From contig SKHJ01000052.1 of the NCBI GenBank assembly GCA_007116965.1, positions 1 through 5,012 on the forward strand: a DNA stretch of 5,012 nt. The letters run 5' to 3'. This stretch comes from Candidatus Kaiserbacteria bacterium. GTDB lineage: Bacteria > Patescibacteriota > Minisyncoccia > Phycocordibacterales > UBA918. The notes under the pieces are model-generated. The model saw only the letters and a program-made list of their open reading frames with translations. It made no database searches and was not told where the DNA came from. Position numbers and translations under genes: made by a program. The first letter of the stretch is position 1; every line of letters starts with the position of its first letter. Of this stretch, positions 1 to 4,889 are shown piece after piece.

Positions 1-1
1 C

Positions 2-73
2 AAAAACCAAGGTTATTCTGAATACCACCAACTACACTCTGCACCACCACAACAATCACTCTTCACCATGTAG
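2..73 (+). CDS. Possible C-terminal tail of an upstream gene (partial, start outside window)
   Basis: The frame beginning at base 2 is open from the window edge to a TAG at 71-73 and would encode a 23-residue tail rich in Gln, His, Pro and Ser. It ends 11 nt before a GC-rich hairpin, as expected for the end of a transcription unit. However, a second frame is also open from the edge to about 108, and 24 codons are too few to judge coding character. No family can be recognised. An alternative is that 1-84 is simply non-coding. Confidence 0.3.
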   Translation, partial: KNQGYSEYHQLHSAPPQQSLFTM

Positions 74-84
74 TCCAACGCCGA

Positions 85-109
85 TACCCCGCATGCTTGC
101 ATCGGGGTA
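85..109 (+). terminator. GC-rich hairpin, possible terminator of the upstream unit
   Basis: TACCCCG (85-91) and CGGGGTA (103-109) are perfect 7-bp complements. The interval between them can add a further ATG/CAT stem if C92 is bulged out. The hairpin sits between the possible upstream gene end (73) and the promoter of the next operon. What follows (GTTCATT) is only weakly T-rich, so efficient Rho-independent termination is not assured. The symmetry could also serve a convergent transcript or act as an operator. Confidence 0.45.
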
Positions 110-131
110 GTTCATTGTAGACTGTCTATGC

Positions 132-137
132 TACACT
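132..137 (+). promoter_or_regulatory. -10 box of the ruvX operon, probably giving a leaderless mRNA
   Basis: TACACT matches the sigma-70 -10 consensus at 4 of 6 positions and ends 8 nt before the ruvX ATG at 145. Transcription would therefore start at or next to the A of the start codon. No clear -35 hexamer is seen at 16-18 nt spacing. The same -10-to-ATG distance recurs before pilM, which strengthens the call. A competing TATGCT lies at 127-132. Confidence 0.5.
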
Positions 138-144
138 GCTCCCA

Positions 145-534
145 ATGCGTCATTTAGGTATCGACTATGGGACCAAACGTATAGGCATCGCAGTGAGCGA
201 CGCGCTCGGTACGATGGCTTTTCCGAAGCTGGTTGTGCCTAACGATGCAAACTTGCTTGAGGTACTGAAAGAATTGATCGAAGAATATCAAGTGGCAGTG
301 ATCGTTGTTGGCCACTCGCTTGATGCCAATAAGCAACCAAATAGCCTGCAGGCAGCTATCGATGAACTGATCACAGATTTAACTCTCCAATTTGCAGTGC
401 CTGTACACCTCGAGCCTGAGCAATACACTACCCAAGCTGCTTTACGAATTCAAGGACGCACCAGCCAGACCGATGCGTCAGCTGCGGCACTCATTCTTGA
501 TGCATATTTACAAAAGCACAAATCTAACCATTAA
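145..534 (+). CDS. ruvX: Putative pre-16S rRNA nuclease / Holliday junction resolvase-like protein RuvX (YqgF)
   Basis: The 129-residue protein has the RNase H-like fold signature of the YqgF family. It opens with GIDYGTKRIGIAVSD (residues 5-19), carrying the first catalytic aspartate D7. A hydrophobic strand ending in VVGHSLD (54-60) follows, where the family usually has VVGLPL. PEQYTT (91-96) stands where DERLTT-like sequence is usual, and D110 with AAALILDAYL (113-122) forms the closing motif. Family members process the 16S rRNA 5' end in E. coli and were first named as resolvase-like. The length is normal for the family. The central acidic motif is atypical: Pro replaces the usual Asp before E92, although E92 is kept. 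It is the first gene of a three-gene operon, with no Shine-Dalgarno and its ATG directly behind a -10 box. Identity is firm; activity of this variant is inferred. Confidence 0.9.
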   Translation: MRHLGIDYGTKRIGIAVSDALGTMAFPKLVVPNDANLLEVLKELIEEYQVAVIVVGHSLDANKQPNSLQAAIDELITDLTLQFAVPVHLEPEQYTTQAALRIQGRTSQTDASAAALILDAYLQKHKSNH

Positions 535-539
535 TCTTT

Positions 540-869
540 ATGTCCGTTCCATTTTCTCATTTCGCCGAACTCGATATAGTTGTCGGTACGATTCTATCTG
601 CCGAAATAGTGCCTGACGCTGACCGATTGTTGCAACTACAGGTAGAGGTTGGGGAAGAGATGCCGCGCCAAGTCATTTCTGGTATTCGAGAATTCTTTCC
701 CGAACCTTCAGAATTGGTCGGCCGGCAATGTCTTTTTGTCATCAATCTAGAACCGAGGACAATCCGAGGAATGGCCAGTCACGGTATGATTCTAGCCGCT
801 TATCATGGTGATGATTTTGCTTTGTTACACCCAAGCAAAATGATTCCAGCTGGTACGCCGGTGCGTTGA
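540..869 (+). CDS. Stand-alone tRNA-binding OB-fold protein (MetRS C-terminal-domain / CsaA-like)
   Basis: This 109-residue protein consists almost entirely of one EMAP/tRNA-bind OB-fold domain (about residues 8-107). Recognisable stretches are FAELDIVVGTILSAEIVPDA (8-27), a conserved strand with DADRLLQLQVEVGEE (26-40), VISGIREFF (45-53), ELVGRQCLFVINLEPRTIRG (58-77) and MASHGMILAA (78-87). This is the module that ends many bacterial methionyl-tRNA synthetases, where it dimerises the enzyme and adds tRNA affinity. It also occurs alone as CsaA-like proteins proposed to be chaperones. No synthetase catalytic domain is attached, so it may act in trans on a truncated MetRS encoded elsewhere, or independently. 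The start is 5 nt behind the ruvX stop, with no Shine-Dalgarno. The family assignment is firm; the partner is unknown. Confidence 0.88.
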   Translation: MSVPFSHFAELDIVVGTILSAEIVPDADRLLQLQVEVGEEMPRQVISGIREFFPEPSELVGRQCLFVINLEPRTIRGMASHGMILAAYHGDDFALLHPSKMIPAGTPVR

Positions 870-872
870 GTT

Positions 873-1499
873 ATGAATGATTCGCCCTTAAAATCTCCAC
901 CCTCTCGTAGTGAATCCTCTTTGGAACGTTCGTCGGTCAAGGACGAGCACGTGCAATGGATGCGCTCACCCCACGCGCAGTCAATCCTTGGTTTGGTGTC
1001 TTTCTCTGAGTCGGTAGTTGCACCCATTATCACCGACCCCTTCCTGGTAGCCATTATTTTAGTCGATCGTGCCCGCTGGATTCGCTATACGTTTATTACC
1101 ATCATTTCGTCAGTCCTAGGTGGAATCGTGGCATATATTCTCGGGGCTTTATTTTTTGATGTATTCGGCGAATGGTTGATTGCCGCGCTTCAACTCGAGG
1201 AGGCTTTTCTTACAGCCACACAGCGCTTGACCGAGGCAGCCTTCTGGTTTGTCTTTATTGGGGCTGTTACTCCTATACCATACAAATTAGTAGCCCTTGC
1301 CAGCGGCTTTGTGGTGATGCCAATCTGGATTTTTATTATTGCCTCAATTCTTGGTCGAACTGTTCGTTTTGCAATCACCGGTTTTCTCTCGTACGCGTTC
1401 GGACCTATGGCGGTAGAGATGTTTCGGTATCGCATCCACGCCATCTTCTACGGTTTACTCTGTGTCACCATTCTGTACATACTCTGGAAAATCTTATAA
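873..1499 (+). CDS. DedA/YqaA-type (VTT/SNARE-associated domain) inner-membrane protein
   Basis: The 208-residue protein has a hydrophilic N-terminal tail (1-35), then a membrane part characteristic of the YqaA branch of the DedA superfamily. A re-entrant segment contains SFSESVVAPI (43-52), the position where relatives have an acidic residue before a proline. A Gly-rich transmembrane segment follows (about 72-95), then FIGAVTPIPYKLVALASGF (128-146), GRTVRFAITGFLSYAFG (161-177) with the conserved arginines, and a final hydrophobic segment (190-207). DedA proteins are implicated in lipid-carrier or phospholipid flipping and envelope homeostasis; the substrate here cannot be told. The start is 3 nt behind the previous stop, indicating co-transcription. 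An internal ATG at 960 (residue 30) would remove most of the unusual hydrophilic tail and is a plausible alternative start. Confidence 0.85.
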   Translation: MNDSPLKSPPSRSESSLERSSVKDEHVQWMRSPHAQSILGLVSFSESVVAPIITDPFLVAIILVDRARWIRYTFITIISSVLGGIVAYILGALFFDVFGEWLIAALQLEEAFLTATQRLTEAAFWFVFIGAVTPIPYKLVALASGFVVMPIWIFIIASILGRTVRFAITGFLSYAFGPMAVEMFRYRIHAIFYGLLCVTILYILWKIL

Positions 1500-1542
1500 G
1501 ACCAGGTTGTGAGTTGTGTGTAAATTAGTTCTCGCGAGCACG

Positions 1543-1548
1543 TATACT
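1543..1548 (+). promoter_or_regulatory. -10 box of the pil operon, probably giving a leaderless mRNA
   Basis: TATACT matches the -10 consensus at 5 of 6 positions and ends 8 nt before the pilM ATG at 1556, exactly the spacing seen for ruvX. The transcript should therefore begin at or within a nucleotide of the start codon. No good -35 is visible at normal spacing. An 8-bp perfect palindrome, CTCGCGAG (1531-1538), lies in the spacer and could be a protein-binding site. The 56-nt gap separating the two operons otherwise shows no terminator. Confidence 0.65.
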
Positions 1549-1555
1549 ATAGGTA

Positions 1556-2647
1556 ATGAGTCTCTTGCAATCTTTTGCGCGAATGGTACCACCGCCAACC
1601 TTTATGCAACTGCCGAGTGTAGGGGTGGATGTATCTGATACGTCTTTAAAGTACATGCAGTTCGTACCCCATTACGGCCGGACAGTCACGTATTCCATTA
1701 CCGGGTGGGGAGATATTGACATTCCGATTGGAGCTCTGGATAGGGGACATGTCAACGATGTTAAACAGCTAAGTCAAGCGCTAGCACAAGTACGAGAACG
1801 TACCGGTGCCACTTTTGTTCGTGTTTCTTTGCCTGAGGAACGGGCGTATATCTTTGAAACTGAAGTGCGCATTGGGACACCGCTTTCGGAGATCCGCAGT
1901 CAGCTTGAGTTCCGTTTGGAAGAGCATGTACCTATCTCACCCCGCGAAGCGTTCTTTGATTTTCAGATCACTACCGAAGTCAATAACTCGCTATCAGTTT
2001 CGGTGGTTGTGTACGCCCGTGAGACGATAATGAATTACTACGAGGCCTGCCAGTTAGCGGGAGTAACACCAATCGGGTTCGAGGTAGAAGCTCAGGCTAT
2101 CGTACGAGCCACCTTGCCTCCGGACGACGATAAAACACACATGATTATTGACTTTGGTAAGACTCGTACTGGTGTTGGTATCGTGCATGCTGGTCATCTC
2201 CTGTACACATCTACTATTGACATCGGGGGGAGTGAGCTTTCCAAAGCCATGCGTCGTATTCTTGGTAATGATGTTGCTGAATCAGAATTAACCCGTATCA
2301 AGAATACCGAGGGTCTGGTGACTCGCCGAGGTAATACCCAGGTATACGAGATACTATTGGCGGTAGTTTCTGGTATCAAAGACGAAATAGCGACCCGACT
2401 ACAGTATTGGCATACCCGAGAACATGATCTCGAGACGCGTCGCATCCAGTCAATTATTCTTTGTGGCGGTAGTGCCAATTTGAAAGGTGTTACGGAGTAT
2501 TTCACTGAGACACTCGGTATTCCAACCGTGCGGGGTGATGTTTGGCGTAATGTCCCGTTCCACCAGCACGCTGTCCCGCCGATGGAGAAGCGTTTTTCCT
2601 ATGGGTACGCTACAACAATTGGCCTCGCCCTAAAGCATACTGTTTGA
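1556..2647 (+). CDS. pilM: Type IV pilus assembly protein PilM (actin-like ATPase)
   Basis: PilM is a cytoplasmic actin/FtsA-like protein that binds the N-terminal peptide of PilN and links the pilus alignment complex to the motor side. The 363 residues show the nucleotide-binding landmarks of the fold. Phosphate-1 is VGVDVSDTSLKYMQF (22-36, D25). Phosphate-2 is IIDFGKTRTGVGIV (197-210, D199), followed by IDIGGSEL (221-228). The adenosine motif is IILCGGSANLKG (300-311). The PilM-typical segment EHVPISPREAFFDF (123-136) and EVEAQAIVRA (176-185) are also present. Length is normal for the family. The first ATG is chosen because it sits at the predicted transcription start behind TATACT; the next in-frame ATG is residue 10. 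It is the first gene of the pil operon, with pilN beginning 3 nt after its stop. Confidence 0.93.
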   Translation: MSLLQSFARMVPPPTFMQLPSVGVDVSDTSLKYMQFVPHYGRTVTYSITGWGDIDIPIGALDRGHVNDVKQLSQALAQVRERTGATFVRVSLPEERAYIFETEVRIGTPLSEIRSQLEFRLEEHVPISPREAFFDFQITTEVNNSLSVSVVVYARETIMNYYEACQLAGVTPIGFEVEAQAIVRATLPPDDDKTHMIIDFGKTRTGVGIVHAGHLLYTSTIDIGGSELSKAMRRILGNDVAESELTRIKNTEGLVTRRGNTQVYEILLAVVSGIKDEIATRLQYWHTREHDLETRRIQSIILCGGSANLKGVTEYFTETLGIPTVRGDVWRNVPFHQHAVPPMEKRFSYGYATTIGLALKHTV

Positions 2648-2650
2648 TCT

Positions 2651-3187
2651 ATGATTAACCTGCTCCCACCATTTGCTCGCAAACAAATCACTCATGAATA
2701 TTGGGTACGGGTGATGGCTGTTGGTTTTTTTGCTTGGGCGGTTGCGAGTGTGATGGTGACTATTATGCTGGTACCAGTATATGGGATGTTGGCTGATGAA
2801 AAAGGGGTTTTAAGTCAAAAAGTAGGTGACGCCGCTTCTATCCAAGGGCTTATCACGGAGGCTAACCAGACGTTTGTGCGGGCAAATCGTTATGCAGCAG
2901 TATTAGCTGCCTCTACTGAGCAGTATACGCCAACCTTCTTTACTACCGAGCTAGAACGAATTGCCGATACTACTATTCAGATTGAAGATATTGTGCTGGT
3001 TTACCAAGATCGTAAACCACGACCCATAACCCTTACTGCTATTTCTGCCACGCGTCAGGACCTTATCGCCTTCCTTGAGGCTGTCCAGAGACATCAGTAC
3101 TTTGGGGTAGTTGAGATGCCGCTTTCGAGCTTAGCGCAGTCTGAGGATATTAGATTCTCGGTAGAGATTCCTGTTGTTATTGAGTAA
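2651..3187 (+). CDS. pilN: Type IV pilus assembly protein PilN
   Basis: PilN is a bitopic inner-membrane protein whose short cytoplasmic N-terminus docks into PilM and whose extracytoplasmic domain pairs with PilO. The start reads MINLLPP, the INLLP docking motif (residues 2-6) that identifies the family. A basic stretch (R10, K11, R20) and one transmembrane segment follow (about 21-47). Next come a helical linker with coiled-coil character (50-90) and a C-terminal ferredoxin-like domain (about 95-178) with EDIVLVYQD (112-120) and the closing strand IRFSVEIPVVI (167-177). Its 178 residues are near the family size. The 3-nt gap after pilM and 2-nt gap before pilO imply translational coupling. 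No Shine-Dalgarno is seen. Confidence 0.9.
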   Translation: MINLLPPFARKQITHEYWVRVMAVGFFAWAVASVMVTIMLVPVYGMLADEKGVLSQKVGDAASIQGLITEANQTFVRANRYAAVLAASTEQYTPTFFTTELERIADTTIQIEDIVLVYQDRKPRPITLTAISATRQDLIAFLEAVQRHQYFGVVEMPLSSLAQSEDIRFSVEIPVVIE

Positions 3188-3189
3188 GT

Positions 3190-3744
3190 ATGATTCGTCT
3201 TACTAAACCAGCGCGTGTTGTCTTCTTGTTATCTTTCGTGGCTTTTATCCTAACGGTGGTTGGGTTGGTATGGGTAGCATACCTGATTCAGCAAAAAGGT
3301 GTGCAATACGAAACTGAGCTCGCCTTGGTCGCCAGTGCTGATCAGCAAGCGCAACTTGCCCAGAGCCTACAACAACAGCTCCAAGCTACTGAGGCTGAAC
3401 GTCAACAGTTGGAAACATATTTCCTGGATGTTGTTCAGGTTGCTCAGTTTTTGGAGCAGATTGAAACGTATGCGAGAGCAAACAATCTGCGACTACGCTC
3501 GACCAGTCTCAATGAAGTGACTGAGTCGGTCTCGGCCACTACCCAACTAATGCGGGTACGTATTCCGTACGAAGTCTCTGGGTCACGATTCGCGGTTATG
3601 CGCTTTATCAATTTACTTGAAACATTGCCCTACCATAGCGATATTCAGCGACTTCGCCTCCGTAGTGCCACGAATGACGCAGAGCAAGTAACAGCTGAAA
3701 TCGAGCTCCTGATAAGTAGTCAATTATATGATAGAACGCAGTGA
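3190..3744 (+). CDS. pilO: Type IV pilus assembly protein PilO-like
   Basis: This 184-residue protein has the PilO layout: a short basic cytoplasmic N-terminus and one transmembrane helix (about 9-34). A Gln/Glu-rich coiled coil follows (38-76, with repeated QQ and LQ pairs), then a ferredoxin-like domain (about 80-180) with FLEQIETYARANNLRL (87-102) and FAVMRFINLLETLP (134-147). The stretch running from a helix on a short-range loop to the motif FINLLETLP is typical of PilO in the alignment complex. It would heterodimerise with PilN in the periplasm-equivalent space. Sequence similarity in this family is low, so the call rests on architecture plus position directly after pilN. The 3' end overlaps the next gene by 17 nt. 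Confidence 0.85.
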   Translation: MIRLTKPARVVFLLSFVAFILTVVGLVWVAYLIQQKGVQYETELALVASADQQAQLAQSLQQQLQATEAERQQLETYFLDVVQVAQFLEQIETYARANNLRLRSTSLNEVTESVSATTQLMRVRIPYEVSGSRFAVMRFINLLETLPYHSDIQRLRLRSATNDAEQVTAEIELLISSQLYDRTQ

Positions 3745-4189
3745 TATTACGCGGTATGCCCGCATCATATTTTCACATAAGACTGGCACTCGTCAGCCAA
3801 GACTGATGCATCCAGAACGTGAATGGTTCATCATCATTTTGGTTTTTTTGATAATTTTTCTCACGGGAGCAGTGGTTTCGGTTTGGTCCTACCAGTATTA
3901 CCAGGCGTTACCGGCATCAGTCTCAGTTCCTTCAGATACGATACGACCAACCTACCAGCGGTCGCAGGTTTTGGATATTCATCAGCGGTACGCCGAACGA
4001 TTGGAGCGCTACCAAGAACTTATCAATTTGTCACCAGCTGCAAATAGTGAAGAATCTACAAACGATACCAGCACCGACGAAAATTCAGATCAAGCGTCAG
4101 AAACGTTTGCAGAGTTAGAAGAAGCAATCGAAACTGAATCAGTTGGTGATGAAGACCCAACCGCATGGCCAATTACCCCAGAGTTTTAG
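3728..4189 (+). CDS. Single-span membrane protein of the pil operon, function unknown
   Basis: I do not recognise this 153-residue protein. It has a basic N-terminus (1-32), one strongly hydrophobic segment (about 33-55) and a YQYYQALPASVSVP junction (55-68). A short helical, charged stretch follows (77-100, RYAERLERYQELINL). The C-terminal tail (102-153) is low complexity and very acidic, rich in Ser, Thr, Glu and Asp, and ends in a Pro/Trp-containing peptide. The positive-inside rule puts the tail outside the cytoplasm. It lies where many pilus operons carry pilP, but there is no lipobox and no visible PilP beta-domain. The start overlaps pilO by 17 nt; an alternative ATG is 3806 (residue 27), just before the membrane segment. 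The operon place suggests a role in the pilus platform, which is inference only. Confidence 0.8.
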   Translation: MIERSDITRYARIIFSHKTGTRQPRLMHPEREWFIIILVFLIIFLTGAVVSVWSYQYYQALPASVSVPSDTIRPTYQRSQVLDIHQRYAERLERYQELINLSPAANSEESTNDTSTDENSDQASETFAELEEAIETESVGDEDPTAWPITPEF

Positions 4190-4252
4190 GTTGTATTTTC
4201 TGTGTGCACTAACTTTGGCAGGTCTCGCTTTTTGCGGTCACGAGTTACTAAG

Positions 4253-4258
4253 TATAAT
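4253..4258 (+). promoter_or_regulatory. Consensus -10 box at the head of the structured region
   Basis: TATAAT is a perfect -10 hexamer. A partial -35 (TTGCGG, 4232-4237, or TTTGCG one base earlier) lies 15-16 nt upstream. Transcription would start near 4265. Unlike the -10 boxes of ruvX and pilM, no ATG lies at the expected start; the first ATG downstream on this strand is at 4430. This favours a non-coding transcript. The opposite strand also reads TATACT over these bases, so direction is not proven. Confidence 0.5.
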
Positions 4259-4292
4259 CATACACTTCGTGCAGATTCTACTAAGTACTCTC

Positions 4293-4307
4293 GAAACTTA
4301 CAGTTTC
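4293..4307. repeat. Small hairpin
   Basis: GAAACT (4293-4298) pairs with AGTTTC (4302-4307) across a 3-nt loop. It is the first hairpin after the predicted transcription start. Confidence 0.5.
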
Positions 4308-4312
4308 AATAC

Positions 4313-4370
4313 AGGTTACCTAGTATTTTGCTTCGTACCTCACAAAATACTAGGCAACCTCTTGCGAAGC
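4313..4370 (+). repeat. Long stem-loop with predicted H-type pseudoknot
   Basis: CCTAGTATTTTG (4319-4330) and CAAAATACTAGG (4343-4354) form a perfect 12-bp stem. After one A/C mismatch (4318/4355) it continues with AGGTT/AACCT (4313-4317/4356-4360). The 12-nt loop begins CTTCGTA (4331-4337), which pairs with TGCGAAG (4363-4369), including one G-U. That places a loop-to-3'-flank helix next to the stem, the geometry of an H-type pseudoknot. The rest of the loop (ACCTCA) is complementary to another loop at 4682-4690. Confidence 0.6.
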
Positions 4371-4400
4371 TCCACGCATTCGTTTCTCACCCGACTCGAC

Positions 4401-4430
4401 TGTTTTCTCACTAGGAAAGGTGAGAAAACA
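4401..4430. repeat. 11-bp perfect hairpin with a competing 5' strand
   Basis: TGTTTTCTCAC (4401-4411) and GTGAGAAAACA (4420-4430) pair perfectly across the 8-nt loop TAGGAAAG. Upstream, GTTTCTCACC (4382-4391) can pair with the same 3' strand apart from one extra A, so two mutually exclusive helices are possible. Confidence 0.65.
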
Positions 4431-4441
4431 TGTCTCCGTCC

Positions 4442-4532
4442 GGCACAGTGGCACGAACGCAAAGCAGTTTGCGTTATGAACCTAAAATGGTACTTGCCTG
4501 TGCAAGTACCATTTTAGGTTCACCACTGTGCC
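4442..4532. repeat. 91-nt three-way junction / cruciform element
   Basis: The outer stem is GGCACAGTGG (4442-4451) with CCACTGTGCC (4523-4532), 10 perfect pairs. Inside are two hairpins. AACGCAAA (4456-4463) pairs with TTTGCGTT (4468-4475), 8 bp with loop GCAG. A 21-bp perfect stem joins 4477-4497 to 4502-4522, with loop CTGT. Junction linkers are 4, 1 and 0 nt. All 39 pairs are Watson-Crick, so the strand cannot be told from wobble pairs. A stem of 21 bp without a mismatch cannot be chance; it implies selection or recent origin as a palindromic element. Confidence 0.8.
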
Positions 4533-4546
4533 CCAACAGGAATCGA
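4529..4546 (-). pseudogene. tRNA 3'-end-like segment (possible relic or mimic)
   Basis: Read on the - strand, bases 4546 to 4529 give TCGATTCCTGTTGGGGCA, which resembles the T-loop, T-stem 3' strand and acceptor 3' strand of a bacterial tRNA. The expected T-stem 5' strand does not fit (two T-T mismatches), the T-loop would start with G, and AGT stands where CCA would be. No matching 5' acceptor strand is found nearby. It could be a remnant of a tRNA used as an integration site, a tRNA-complementary part of the RNA, or coincidence. Confidence 0.25.
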
Positions 4547-4559
4547 CCCAGAATCACGG

Positions 4560-4589
4560 TTATTCTACTTCACTACGTTCGTAGAATAA
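4560..4589. repeat. 9-bp perfect hairpin with 12-nt loop
   Basis: TTATTCTAC (4560-4568) pairs with GTAGAATAA (4581-4589). Alternatively CTAC/GTAG (4573-4576/4581-4584) forms a shorter hairpin inside. Loop bases TCACT (4570-4574) can pair with GGTGA (4602-4606, one G-U), a possible but weak pseudoknot. Confidence 0.6.
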
Positions 4590-4608
4590 ACTCGCGTTCT
4601 TGGTGACT

Positions 4609-4650
4609 TGTTTTTAAGGAGTGAGTACGACTATAAAAACAGAAGTACTC
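4609..4650 (+). repeat. Predicted H-type pseudoknot
   Basis: Two interleaved helices are visible. TGTTTTTA (4609-4616) pairs with TAAAAACA (4634-4641), 8 bp, extendable by a U-G pair at 4608/4642. GAGTAC (4623-4628) pairs with GTACTC (4645-4650), 6 bp. The order stem1-5', stem2-5', stem1-3', stem2-3' with connecting loops of 6, 5 and 3 nt is a textbook H-type pseudoknot. Interleaved helices have no function as DNA cruciforms, so this favours an RNA. Confidence 0.55.
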
Positions 4651-4661
4651 TTGTGGTGTCG

Positions 4662-4712
4662 GCGCCTCAGATGTTTCTCTCTTGTGAGGTCGAGAAACAT
4701 ATCTTCCGGCGC
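4662..4712. repeat. Two-part hairpin with 12-nt loop
   Basis: ATGTTTCTC (4671-4679) pairs with GAGAAACAT (4692-4700). An outer GCGCC/GGCGC clamp (4662-4666/4708-4712) closes it across an internal loop. The 12-nt loop TCTTGTGAGGTC carries the 9 nt complementary to 4337-4345. CTCTTGTG in this arm repeats a copy at 4648-4655. Confidence 0.6.
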
Positions 4713-4725
4713 TTCGATTTCTGAC

Positions 4726-4747
4726 GCACAGTGTACATACACTGTGC
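4726..4747. repeat. Near-perfect 22-nt palindrome
   Basis: GCACAGTGTA (4726-4735) pairs with TACACTGTGC (4738-4747) around CA; the innermost pairs must open to make a loop. Its 8-nt ends GCACAGTG/CACTGTGC are identical to those of the outer stem of the three-way junction (4443-4450/4524-4531). Confidence 0.65.
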
Positions 4748-4800
4748 TTTGCTGGCACTCGCTCCACTGCGTTATGCTCGTGCAGAAATATTGACCTTTG

Positions 4801-4817
4801 CTCGAACCCATTTCGAG
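4801..4817. repeat. Small hairpin
   Basis: CTCGAA (4801-4806) pairs with TTCGAG (4812-4817) across a 5-nt loop. Confidence 0.5.
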
Positions 4818-4835
4818 AAAAGACAATGATTCCAA

Positions 4836-4848
4836 CGCGCGGAGCGCG
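4836..4848. repeat. GC hairpin
   Basis: CGCGC (4836-4840) pairs with GCGCG (4844-4848) across the triloop GGA. The flanking TCCAA (4831-4835) can pair with TTGGA (4876-4880), which would enclose this hairpin in a larger arm. Confidence 0.45.
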
Positions 4849-4889
4849 CAATGGTTACATACCTCTGAGTACGCATTGGAGTTCACCTC

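Noticed and set aside
13..102. 29-residue Cys-rich - strand mini-ORF
   Set aside because: It starts inside the 85-109 hairpin, has no promoter or ribosome-binding signal visible, and is short enough to be chance. The four cysteines alone are not adequate support.
4143..4517. 124-residue + strand open frame overlapping the end of the pil operon
   Set aside because: It needs a TTG start inside the preceding gene, and it runs through three strong inverted repeats, including one strand of a perfect 21-bp palindrome. The peptide shows no domain.
4442..4532. Integron attC site
   Set aside because: The size and symmetry fit, but the RYYYAAC and GTTRRRY core sites are not at the arm ends, and the stem has no extrahelical bases as attC sites do. 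No cassette gene or integrase is present.
4560..4615. Intrinsic terminator made of the 4560-4589 hairpin and the T-run at 4611-4615
   Set aside because: The T-run is about 20 nt beyond the hairpin and is better used as one strand of the 4609-4641 helix.
4573..4886. Two overlapping - strand open frames of about 90 residues (4573-4851 and 4614-4886)
   Set aside because: Both are Cys/Arg/His/Ser-rich without hydrophobic patterning or a recognisable family, overlap each other in different frames, and lie in the hairpin-dense stretch.
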